Source: an uncultured Clostridia bacterium
GTDB taxonomy: Bacteria > Bacillota > Clostridia > TANB77 > CAG-508
DNA: 6,707 nt
Assembly: GCA_948505485.1 (NCBI GenBank)
Contig: CAOPQH010000080.1
Span: forward strand, 1 to 6,707
Direction of reading: 5' to 3'
A program made the translations under genes and the position numbers. The notes beneath the pieces were generated by a model that saw nothing but the letters and a program-made list of their open reading frames with translations, was not told where the DNA came from and searched no databases. The number at the start of each line of letters is the position of its first letter. Position 1 is the stretch's first letter. Positions 1 to 4,675 of this stretch are shown one piece after another.

Positions 1-52
1 GTGCCGAAAATACTTGTGGGTTACCCTGCTGGGAAGATAGGTTATCGCTAGT
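1..52 (+). rRNA. rrf: 5S ribosomal RNA, 3' end only
   Basis: The first half-hundred bases match the 3' part of bacterial 5S rRNA: a GCCGA...TACTTG segment, a short G-rich/C-rich hairpin (GTGGGTTACCCTGC), then GGGAAGATAGG and a TATCGCTAG tail, equivalent to the GGGAAGATAGGTCGTCGCCAGG ending of clostridial 5S genes. The 5' half lies outside the window, so the exact 3' boundary (about 51-53) cannot be fixed by pairing with the 5' strand. A hairpin terminator follows 15 bases on, as expected at the end of an rRNA operon. Identification rests on recalled 5S consensus, not an alignment. Confidence 0.8.
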
Positions 53-67
53 TTTTATATATTAAAT

Positions 68-120
68 AAAAAGAAAAGTAGAAATTAGGAATAAATCTTA
101 ATTTGTACTTTTCTTTTTTA
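68..120 (+). terminator. rRNA operon terminator hairpin
   Basis: Bases 68-89 pair with 97-118 over about 21 base pairs (one G/G mismatch at 81/105 and one G-T wobble), enclosing a 7-base loop at 90-96. The 3' arm runs into TTTTTT at 114-119. The stem is almost all A/T with AAAAGTA/TACTTTT at its centre. Its position directly after 5S makes it the likely end of the rRNA transcript. The A-tract on the 5' side means it could also work in the reverse direction, but no minus-strand gene faces it here. Confidence 0.85.
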
Positions 121-128
121 GAATTTAA

Positions 129-137
129 TGATATAAT
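129..137 (+). promoter_or_regulatory. candidate extended -10 promoter for the flavin reductase gene
   Basis: TGATATAAT at 129-137 is an exact extended -10 element (TGN plus TATAAT), lying just after the rRNA terminator and 112 bases before the flavin reductase start. No good -35 is seen at the proper distance. A second perfect TATAAT lies at 147-152, also without a clear -35. In such A/T-rich DNA TATAAT arises by chance, so the call rests mainly on the TG extension and on the need for a new start after the terminator. Confidence 0.4.
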
Positions 138-248
138 TTTGAGGATTATAATTTAAAACAAGAAAAGATTATTCTAAAGCAAGGTGAATATATAGAAGAT
201 GTTTTAAAAAGAATGAATGTAAAACTTATAGAAAAGGAGAACAATTAG
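132..248 (+). pseudogene. possible 3' remnant of a protein gene
   Basis: After an in-frame TGA at 129-131, an open frame of 38 codons runs to TAG at 246-248, two bases before the flavin reductase ATG. It contains segments such as KQEKIILKQGEYIEDVLKRM and VKLIEKENN, with mixed hydrophobic/charged spacing like the end of a real helical protein. There is no usable start codon or Shine-Dalgarno for it apart from an ATG at 213 near its end. The next gene's ribosome binding site lies inside its last codons, the arrangement seen when one gene runs into the next. It may be the tail of a gene cut off when the rRNA operon came to lie here. A-rich DNA easily gives K/E/N-rich open frames, so this is weak. 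Confidence 0.25.
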
Positions 249-249
249 T

Positions 250-816
250 ATGAGTAAAGTTATTTGGAAGCCAGGAACATTTGTATATCCTATTCCAGCA
301 GTAATGGCAAGCTGTGGAGACATGGAAAAAGCAAATATAATAACAGTTGCGTGGACAGGAGTTATAAATTCAGATCCTGCAATGGTATATATATCAGTAA
401 GACCTAGCAGATATTCTTACAACATAATTAAGGAAACTGGAGAGTTTGCAATAAATTTAACTACAGAGGATTTAGCGTTTGCAACAGACTGGTGTGGAGT
501 GAGAAGTGGAGAAAAATATGACAAATTTAAAGAAATGAAATTAACAAAAGAAAAGGGAAAGTATGTTAAATGTCCATTAATAAAAGAAAGCCCTGTTTCA
601 ATAGAATGTAAGGTAAAAGAAATTAAAGAATTAGGAAGTCATCATATGTTTATAGCAGAAGTGCTATCAATAAATGCAGATGAAAAGTATATAGATGAAA
701 AAGGGGCGTTTGATATAACTAAATGTAATTTAATATCATATGCTAATGGAAAATACTTTTCAATGGGAAAGAAAATTGGAAAATTTGGATATTCAGTTGA
801 GAAGAAAAATAAATAA
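250..816 (+). CDS. flavin reductase-family protein (flavoredoxin-like)
   Basis: The 188-residue product has the split-barrel flavin-binding fold of the flavin reductase-like family (PF01613). Visible landmarks are NIITVAWTG (29-37), which usually contacts FMN, DPAMVYISVRPSRYSYN (42-58), GEFAINL (64-70), an acidic/aromatic SGEKYDKF (87-94), and HHMFIAEV (131-138), the typical beta strand of the barrel. Family members bind FMN and either transfer electrons as flavoredoxins or reduce free flavin with NAD(P)H. Which applies here cannot be told. No signal peptide or membrane segment is present, so it is cytoplasmic. The start is set by AAGGAG at 234-239, ten bases before ATG. The length is normal for the family. 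It stands alone between the rRNA operon and the rpmG promoter. No terminator is seen after it, so some transcripts may continue into rpmG. Confidence 0.88.
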   Translation: MSKVIWKPGTFVYPIPAVMASCGDMEKANIITVAWTGVINSDPAMVYISVRPSRYSYNIIKETGEFAINLTTEDLAFATDWCGVRSGEKYDKFKEMKLTKEKGKYVKCPLIKESPVSIECKVKEIKELGSHHMFIAEVLSINADEKYIDEKGAFDITKCNLISYANGKYFSMGKKIGKFGYSVEKKNK

Positions 817-834
817 AAAAATATCATAAATACA

Positions 835-863
835 TTGACATTGATAGGAAAAAGTGATAGAAT
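835..863 (+). promoter_or_regulatory. sigma-A promoter of rpmG-secE-nusG
   Basis: TTGACA (835-840), a 17-base spacer and TAGAAT (858-863), with TG at 855-856 giving an extended -10. This is a near-consensus housekeeping promoter, located 71 bases before rpmG, and it should start transcription around position 870. It is the only strong promoter found upstream of the ribosomal gene cluster in this window, so it may feed the whole run down to rplL. Confidence 0.85.
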
Positions 864-865
864 AT

Positions 866-895
866 GTAAGCATATGTGATTATACATATGCTCAC
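866..895 (+). repeat. inverted repeat at the predicted transcript start of rpmG
   Basis: AGCATATGT (869-877) and ACATATGCT (884-892) are perfect inverted 9-mers around a 6-base centre, and two further pairs (866/895, 867/894) flank a mismatch. The repeat covers the expected +1 region of the promoter at 835-863. It could form a hairpin at the very 5' end of the mRNA, which would protect it from 5' decay, or it could serve as a two-fold symmetric operator. The sequence alone does not decide between these. Confidence 0.6.
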
Positions 896-933
896 ATCGT
901 TTCAAAAAAGATTAAAATTCGGAGGTGCATAAA

Positions 934-1098
934 ATGGCAGCAAAAGGACCAAGAGAAAACATAATATTAGAATGTACAGAATGTAAAAGAAGAAATTACA
1001 CAACTTCAAAAAATAAAAGAAATAATACAGATAGATTAGAAATATCAAAGTATTGTAAGTTCTGTAAAAAACATACAACACATAAAGAAACAAAATAA
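934..1098 (+). CDS. rpmG: 50S ribosomal protein L33, zinc-binding type
   Basis: This 54-residue ORF encodes L33 of the large ribosomal subunit, which sits near the E site. The family core is clear: IILECTECKRRNYTTSKNKR, then NNTDRLEISKYCKFCKKHTT and a HKETK end. Four cysteines in two CxxC pairs (C14/C17 and C41/C44) form the zinc ribbon, so this is the zinc-binding (C+) form and not the cysteine-less paralogue that some Firmicutes carry as a second copy. The ATG follows GGAGGTG at 921-927 by six bases. The N-terminal MAAKGPREN is a few residues longer than the usual 49-residue form. It is first in the rpmG-secE-nusG operon, 39 bases before secE, the standard order in Firmicutes. Confidence 0.96.
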   Translation: MAAKGPRENIILECTECKRRNYTTSKNKRNNTDRLEISKYCKFCKKHTTHKETK

Positions 1099-1137
1099 AA
1101 AAAGATAAAAATAAAGCTATTTTAAGGAGGAAGTAAA

Positions 1138-1530
1138 ATGGCTAAAAAAGAAGTAAAAACAAATAAAGAAAAGAAAAATTTTTGGAAAGAATTTAAAGCT
1201 GAATTAAAAAAAGTAATTTGGCCAACTCCAAAACAGTTATTAAATAATACAGCTGTTGTAGTAGCATTAGTTCTTATTACAGCAGTAATAGTATTTGTAT
1301 TAGATATATGTTTTGATTCTATAAATAAATATGGAATAACAAATTTACAGTCAACTGTTAAGAATTCTATAACAGCAAATAAGAATTCAGAAGATGAAAA
1401 AGCAACAGAAGAAAATGCAGAAACTAATAAAGAAGAAACATCAACTGAAAATCAACAGCAAGCGGAACAACCAGAAGAAGAATCAAATACAGAAAATAAT
1501 ACAGATTCTCAACCAGCAGAATCTGAATAA
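1138..1530 (+). CDS. secE: preprotein translocase subunit SecE with long acidic C-terminal tail
   Basis: SecE clamps SecY in the SecYEG membrane channel. Residues 14-31 (NFWKEFKAELKKVIWPTP) are the conserved amphipathic cytoplasmic helix with the characteristic KKVxWPT signature. A single membrane segment follows at about 38-58, and the family core ends near SINKYGITNL (61-70). Single-span SecE proteins are usually 60-75 residues. This one is 130, with about 60 extra residues rich in E, N, T, Q and S and no hydrophobic stretch. By known SecE topology the tail lies outside the membrane. The reading frame is intact, and the stop comes just before the nusG Shine-Dalgarno. The start follows AAGGAGG at 1124-1130. 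The location between rpmG and nusG is canonical, so identity is secure while the tail's role is unknown. Confidence 0.95.
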   Translation: MAKKEVKTNKEKKNFWKEFKAELKKVIWPTPKQLLNNTAVVVALVLITAVIVFVLDICFDSINKYGITNLQSTVKNSITANKNSEDEKATEENAETNKEETSTENQQQAEQPEEESNTENNTDSQPAESE

Positions 1531-1551
1531 TAAAGGAGGCCAATTATACAA

Positions 1552-2088
1552 ATGTCTCAAAAGGATTATGATAATGTTCCAAGATGGTATGTTGTACATA
1601 CTTATTCAGGATATGAGAACAAAGTAAAAACAGACTTAGAAAAAACTGTAAAAAACCGTGAATTAGAAGATTTCTTTTTTGATATTGTTGTTCCTATGGA
1701 GGAACAAATAGAAATAAAAGATGGAAAAAGAAAGACAAACATTAAAAAAGTTTTTCCAGGATATGTTTTAATAAAAATGATTGTAACAGAAGAATCATGG
1801 TATATAGTAAGAAACACAAGAGGTGTTACAGGATTTGTAGGATCTGGAACAGACCCTATACCACTTACTGATGAAGAAATAAGAAACATGGGATTTGAAG
1901 ATGTTCCAGTTAATGTAGATTATGATGTAAATGATTCAGTAGAAGTTATGAATGGACCATTCGAAGGTTTTGTTGGAACTGTTCAAGAAATAAACAAAGA
2001 AAAACATAAAGTTAAAGTTTCTGTTTCAATGTTTGGAAGGGAAACACCAGTTGAATTAGAATTTGCACAAGTTCAAAAAGTAAAATAA
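1552..2088 (+). CDS. nusG: transcription termination/antitermination factor NusG
   Basis: NusG binds elongating RNA polymerase, modulates pausing and links transcription to Rho or to the ribosome. The 178-residue product has both domains. The NGN domain spans about 9-115, with RWYVVHTYSGYENKV (11-25), the FPGYVLIKM strand and RNTRGVTGFVG. The C-terminal KOW domain starts near residue 125 (NDSVEVMNGPFEGFVGTVQE) and ends in VELEFAQVQKVK. Length and domain order are normal for the housekeeping protein. The ATG lies 12 bases after GGAGG (1535-1539), a slightly long spacing, and no better in-frame start is nearby. It follows secE by 21 bases in the same operon, and rplK begins 55 bases after it. 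Confidence 0.97.
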   Translation: MSQKDYDNVPRWYVVHTYSGYENKVKTDLEKTVKNRELEDFFFDIVVPMEEQIEIKDGKRKTNIKKVFPGYVLIKMIVTEESWYIVRNTRGVTGFVGSGTDPIPLTDEEIRNMGFEDVPVNVDYDVNDSVEVMNGPFEGFVGTVQEINKEKHKVKVSVSMFGRETPVELEFAQVQKVK

Positions 2089-2143
2089 TAAAATAAATAT
2101 TATTAAAAAATATAAAGCGAATATGAAGGAGGTGCCAATATAA

Positions 2144-2572
2144 ATGGCAGAGAAAGAAATATCAAATATAATTAAGTTACAAATTGAAGCTGGAAAAGCA
2201 TCACCAGCTCCACCAGTAGGACCAGCATTAGGATCAAGTGGTGTTAATATTATGCAATTTGTTAAAGAATTTAATGATAAGACAGCAAATCAACCAGGAA
2301 TGACAATACCAGTTGTTATAACTGTATATAAGGATAAATCTTTTGATTTTATTACAAAAGTACCACCAGTTGCAGTTTTAATAAAAAAAGCTATTAAAAT
2401 CGAAAAAGGATCAGGTGTACCTAATAAAGAAAAAGTCGCAAAAATAACAAAAGAGCAAGTAAAAGCTATAGCAGAACAAAAAATGCCAGACTTAAATGCT
2501 GCATCACTAGAAACAGCAATGAGTATGGTAGAAGGAACAGCTAGGTCAATGGGAATAGTTGTTACAGAATAA
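2144..2572 (+). CDS. rplK: 50S ribosomal protein L11
   Basis: L11 forms the base of the ribosomal stalk with 23S rRNA helices 43/44 and is part of the GTPase-associated centre. It is also needed for stringent activation of RelA-type enzymes. The 142-residue protein shows the N-terminal LQIEAGKASPAPPVGPALGS loop with its proline switch region, VNIMQFVKEFND, the lysine-rich PPVAVLIKKAIKIEKGSG segment, and the C-terminal RNA-binding domain ending in SMVEGTARSMGI. The start follows AAGGAGGTG at 2126-2134. It sits between nusG and rplA as in most bacteria. A structured 58-base gap separates it from rplA. Confidence 0.97.
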   Translation: MAEKEISNIIKLQIEAGKASPAPPVGPALGSSGVNIMQFVKEFNDKTANQPGMTIPVVITVYKDKSFDFITKVPPVAVLIKKAIKIEKGSGVPNKEKVAKITKEQVKAIAEQKMPDLNAASLETAMSMVEGTARSMGIVVTE

Positions 2573-2586
2573 TTATTTTAAATATA

Positions 2587-2619
2587 TTGGGAGAATACTA
2601 AAGTATTCGATAGAACCAA
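2587..2619 (+). promoter_or_regulatory. candidate L1-binding mRNA site before rplA
   Basis: In the rplK-rplA gap, TTGG (2587-2590) pairs with CCAA (2616-2619), and GAATAC (2593-2598) pairs with GTATTC (2603-2608) around a TAAA loop. Between the helices lies a strongly asymmetric internal loop, GA (2591-2592) against GATAGAA (2609-2615). Two short helices separated by an asymmetric loop are the known architecture of L1 sites on 23S helix 77 and on L1-regulated mRNAs. The outer helix ends one base before the rplA Shine-Dalgarno (AGGAGGG, 2620-2626), so bound L1 could block initiation. The structure is seen; the regulation is inferred from the family. Confidence 0.6.
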
Positions 2620-2630
2620 AGGAGGGAAAA

Positions 2631-3317
2631 ATGAAAAAATTATCAAAAAGATATGCAGAAAGTGCAAAATTAATTGATACACACAAAGAATATGAAATTG
2701 ATGAGGCATTAGATATTATAGAAAAAATGCCAAAAACAAAATTTGATGAAACTGTAGAATTACATGTAAAATTAGGTGTTGATTCAAAACATGCTGATCA
2801 ACAAGTAAGAGGAACAGTTGTATTACCAAATGGTACAGGAAAAACACAAAAAGTATTAGTTTTTGCTAAAGGACCAAAGGCCGAAGAAGCTGAAAAGGCA
2901 GGAGCAGACTTTGTTGGAGCAGAAGAATTAATACCAAAAATTCAAAACGATAACTGGTTTGATTATGATGTAATTGTTGCAACACCAGATATGATGGGTG
3001 TTGTTGGTAGATTAGGTAAAGTATTAGGACCAAAAGGTTTAATGCCAAACCCTAAATCAGGAACAGTAACAATGGATGTTACAAAAGCAATAAATGATAT
3101 AAAATCAGGTAAAGTTGAATATAGACTAGATAAAACCAATATCATACACTTAGGATTTGGAAAAGTATCTTTTGGAGCTAAAAAGTTAAAAGAAAATTAT
3201 GAAACAGTAATAAATGCAATTATAAAAGCTAAACCAGCAGCAACAAAAGGTCAATACATAAAAAGTGTATCAGTATGTAAAACAATGGGACCTGGGTTAT
3301 ATATAAACCAAAAATAA
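2631..3317 (+). CDS. rplA: 50S ribosomal protein L1
   Basis: L1 forms the mobile stalk that helps move deacylated tRNA from the E site, and in many bacteria it represses its own mRNA. The 228-residue product starts MKKLSKRYAE and carries the family landmarks: FDETVELHVKLGVDSKHADQ, the RGTVVLPNGTGK segment, FAKGPKAEEAEKAGADFVG, VVGRLGKVLGPKGLMPNPKS (the classic L1 signature), and a C-terminal MGPGLYIN motif close to the end. The open frame extends 24 codons further upstream, but the ATG used here follows AAAGGAGGG by five bases and matches the usual N-terminus, while the upstream region overlaps rplK. Length is normal. It is followed by the L10 leader. Confidence 0.97.
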   Translation: MKKLSKRYAESAKLIDTHKEYEIDEALDIIEKMPKTKFDETVELHVKLGVDSKHADQQVRGTVVLPNGTGKTQKVLVFAKGPKAEEAEKAGADFVGAEELIPKIQNDNWFDYDVIVATPDMMGVVGRLGKVLGPKGLMPNPKSGTVTMDVTKAINDIKSGKVEYRLDKTNIIHLGFGKVSFGAKKLKENYETVINAIIKAKPAATKGQYIKSVSVCKTMGPGLYINQK

Positions 3318-3332
3318 TTTAATAATCACAAA

Positions 3333-3372
3333 TAGCCAAAGACAGTAGGCAAAATAAGACCTACCGAGGTAT
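3333..3372 (+). ncRNA. ribosomal protein L10 leader (L10-L12 binding motif)
   Basis: The segment AGCCAAAGACAGTAGGC ... CCTACCGAGGT matches the conserved core of the Firmicutes L10 leader (Rfam L10_leader family). The hairpin GTAGG (3345-3349) with CCTAC (3360-3364) is capped by a CAAAATAAGA loop. The AAAGACA bulge on its 5' side and CCGAGGT on its 3' side form the conserved recognition region. In Bacillus subtilis the L10(L12)4 complex binds this element and favours termination just downstream, so the stalk proteins limit their own synthesis. It lies 16 bases after rplA and just before the attenuator here. Confidence 0.92.
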
Positions 3373-3412
3373 GATTAAAGAATAGGAAAAATCCAATCTT
3401 TGTATACCTTGG
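3364..3412 (+). promoter_or_regulatory. antiterminator pairing of the rplJ attenuator
   Basis: CCGAGGTAT (3364-3372), the 3' side of the L10 motif, can pair with ATACCTTGG (3404-3412) in the terminator loop and stem, with one G-T wobble. The helix continues with AAAGA (3377-3381) against TCTTT (3397-3401). This structure uses the 5' arm of the terminator, so the two folds exclude each other. L10 complex bound to CCGAGGT would free the terminator. The complementarity is seen directly; the switch direction follows the B. subtilis model. Confidence 0.75.
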
Positions 3413-3435
3413 AAGGATATAAAGATTGGATTTTT
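3387..3435 (+). terminator. intrinsic terminator (attenuator) in the rplJ leader
   Basis: Bases 3387-3405 pair with 3417-3435 as a continuous 19-pair stem (one G-T wobble at 3402/3420), built around AATCCAATCTTT/AAAGATTGGATT. The loop ACCTTGGAAGG contains the antiterminator target. The 3' arm ends in TTTTT (3431-3435). It lies between the L10-binding motif and rplJ, so it ends the transcript when L10-L12 is in excess. Confidence 0.88.
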
Positions 3436-3440
3436 AAAAT

Positions 3441-3522
3441 ACAGAAGTCAGAAATCAGAAGTCAGAATAAAAATCATACTTTCGATATCAGACCTCCGAC
3501 GTCAGATTTCTGACCTCCGATA
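3441..3522 (+). repeat. heptanucleotide TCNGA repeat array, imperfect inverted repeat
   Basis: TCNGA units recur exactly every 7 bases. On the left they begin at 3448, 3455 and 3462 (TCAGAAA, TCAGAAG, TCAGAAT), preceded by ACAGAAG. On the right they begin at 3488, 3495, 3502, 3509 and 3516 (TCAGACC, TCCGACG, TCAGATT, TCTGACC, TCCGATA). The left half (3443-3467) is an imperfect inverted repeat of the right half (3494-3518), with about 19 of 25 positions pairing. It contains far more G+C than its surroundings on the right side. I recall similar CAGAAGTCAGAAATCAGAAG runs between genes in other clostridia, but cannot verify this here. It separates the attenuator from rplJ. Confidence 0.75.
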
Positions 3523-3544
3523 TTTAAATATATTAATTGGAGGT
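3513..3544 (+). promoter_or_regulatory. hairpin that can sequester the rplJ Shine-Dalgarno
   Basis: ACCTCCGAT (3513-3521), the end of the repeat array, is complementary over nine pairs (one G-T wobble) to ATTGGAGGT (3536-3544), which contains the rplJ Shine-Dalgarno GGAGG. The loop is 14 A/T bases (3522-3535). A second ACCTCCGA copy at 3492-3499 could pair to the same site over eight bases. The pairing is visible; any effect on rplJ translation is inference. Confidence 0.55.
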
Positions 3545-3554
3545 GAAAACGGAA

Positions 3555-4058
3555 ATGGCAAGTGAAAAAATATTAAATCAAAAGAAAGAAGAAGTATCTA
3601 AATTAGCAGAAAAAATGAAAGATGCTAAGTTAATACTTTTAACAGATTACAGAGGAATAAATGTATCAGATGTAACAGACTTAAGAGCAGAACTTAGAAA
3701 AACAAATTCAGAATATAAAGTTATAAAAAACAACATTATAAAAAGAGCCTTAGAAGAATGCAAAATTGAGGGACTAGAAGATAAACTTGTTGGACCAACT
3801 GCACTTATAATGGATAACGAAGATTACTTATCTCCAGCAAAAGCTATATATAACTTCACTAAAAATAATGATTATTACAAAATTAAAGGCGGAGTTATTG
3901 ATGGAAAAGTAATGACTGCAGAAGAAATTATAACTTTAGCAAAATTACCATCAAAAGAAACATTATTATCAATGCTTGCAGGAGCTTTACTTGGAAATAT
4001 ATCAAAAGTTGCTGTTGCACTTGATCAAGTACGTATACAAAAGGAAACTGAGGCATAA
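3555..4058 (+). CDS. rplJ: 50S ribosomal protein L10
   Basis: L10 anchors the L7/L12 dimers to the ribosomal stalk base and, with L12, binds its own leader. The 167-residue protein begins MASEKILNQKKEEVSKLAEK and contains the family's N-terminal rRNA-binding domain: LLTDYRGINVSDVTDLRAEL, then YKVIKNNIIKRALEE and GPTALIMDNED. Near the C-terminus LPSKETLLSMLAGALLGNIS precedes the helix that binds L12. The open frame reaches up to a TTG at 3537, but that codon overlaps the Shine-Dalgarno. The ATG at 3555 lies nine bases after GGAGGTG and gives the expected N-terminus. It is controlled by the attenuator upstream. The gap to rplL (242 bases) is much longer than the few dozen bases usual for this pair. 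Confidence 0.96.
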   Translation: MASEKILNQKKEEVSKLAEKMKDAKLILLTDYRGINVSDVTDLRAELRKTNSEYKVIKNNIIKRALEECKIEGLEDKLVGPTALIMDNEDYLSPAKAIYNFTKNNDYYKIKGGVIDGKVMTAEEIITLAKLPSKETLLSMLAGALLGNISKVAVALDQVRIQKETEA

Positions 4059-4068
4059 AACGAATTAT

Positions 4069-4166
4069 AAACTTTGTCTAACAGTGTTAGTCATCGCATA
4101 AAAAATCATCGACGTACCATTGTACGCCTCCGGTTTTTTAGTTCGACTGCCTTGTTATACTTGTTT
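4069..4166 (+). repeat. 98-nt imperfect palindromic element between rplJ and rplL
   Basis: The left half (AAAC at 4069 through ATCGACGTAC) is an imperfect inverted copy of the right half (GTACGCCTCCGGTTTTTTAG through GTTT at 4166). Paired blocks from the outside in are AAAC/GTTT, GTCTAACA/TGTTATAC, AGTC/GACT, AAAAAATC/GGTTTTTT and, at the centre, CGTAC/GTACG around CATT. A smaller hairpin CTAAC-AGT-GTTAG lies in the left half. Composition differs from the A/T-rich flanks, and there is no ORF. It looks like an inserted REP- or MITE-type palindrome. The TTTTTT in the inner stem could also cause partial termination or pausing. Only one copy is in this window, so repetition is not shown. Confidence 0.65.
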
Positions 4167-4197
4167 CTAATTAGTTTAAAAAAAACAAATTTATATA

Positions 4198-4263
4198 ACA
4201 ATATAAATAAAAAATATTGTAATTAATTTAAGTTAAATATTAATAGAGTTGCAAACTTAAATT
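4198..4263 (+). repeat. two A/T hairpins in the rplL leader
   Basis: After the palindromic element the rest of the rplJ-rplL gap is nearly pure A/T. It holds two perfect stems: ACAATAT (4198-4204) with ATATTGT (4214-4220), and the 10-pair AATTTAAGTT (4225-4234) with AACTTAAATT (4254-4263). The second ends 23 bases before the rplL Shine-Dalgarno. Neither has a T-run that would make it a terminator. They could stabilise a processed rplL mRNA, or be chance in A/T-rich sequence. No convincing promoter was found in this gap. Confidence 0.35.
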
Positions 4264-4300
4264 GCTAATAAAATTTAAATAAAATTAGGAGGATTTTAAA

Positions 4301-4675
4301 ATGAGTGAAAAAATAGAAAAAATGTTAGAAGAAATTGATGCTTTAACAGTTGTAGAATTAGCTGAATTAGTTAAAGCGATAGAAGAAAAATATGGAGTAT
4401 CTGCAGTAGCAGCTGCAGCACCAGCAGCAGGAGGAGCAGTAGCAGGAGGAGAAGCTGAAGAAAAATCAGCATTCAATATTGTATTGACAGATGCAGGAGA
4501 TCAAAAAATTAAAGTTATAAAAGTAGTTAGAGATGCTACAGGATTAGGATTAAAAGAAGCTAAGGAATTAGTTGATGGAGCTCCTAAAACAATCAAAGAA
4601 AATGTAGCAAAAGAAGAAGCAGAAGAATTAAAAGCTAAATTTTCAGAAGTTGGAGCAGTTGTTGATTTACAATAA
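4301..4675 (+). CDS. rplL: 50S ribosomal protein L7/L12
   Basis: L7/L12 is the multi-copy stalk protein that recruits and activates translation GTPases. The 124-residue product has the three usual parts. The N-terminal dimerisation domain spans 1-35 (MLEEIDALTVVELAELVKAI). A flexible Ala/Gly hinge covers about 36-58 (VAAAAPAAGGAVAGGEAEE). The C-terminal factor-binding domain (about 60-124) includes KIKVIKVVRDATGLGLKEAK and ends EVGAVVDLQ. The start follows AGGAGG at 4287-4292. The protein is needed in several copies per L10, and the long structured gap upstream could allow separate mRNA processing. No rpoB follows, which is unusual. Confidence 0.97.
   Translation: MSEKIEKMLEEIDALTVVELAELVKAIEEKYGVSAVAAAAPAAGGAVAGGEAEEKSAFNIVLTDAGDQKIKVIKVVRDATGLGLKEAKELVDGAPKTIKENVAKEEAEELKAKFSEVGAVVDLQ

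Noticed and set aside
1394..1627. 77-residue plus-strand frame across the secE tail and nusG start
   Set aside because: It is a frame-shifted reading of the A-rich secE tail, lacks a Shine-Dalgarno and overlaps two secure genes.
2559..2630. N-terminal extension of L1 and overlap with rplK
   Set aside because: The ATG at 2631 has an ideal Shine-Dalgarno and gives the family N-terminus; the extension would run through the structured gap and has no ribosome binding site.
3441..3522. CRISPR-like array before rplJ
   Set aside because: The unit is only seven bases, there are no unique spacers of constant length and no cas genes; it is a simple periodic repeat.
3537..3554. TTG start for L10 at 3537
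   Set aside because: This codon overlaps the Shine-Dalgarno GGAGG itself; ATG 3555 has correct spacing.
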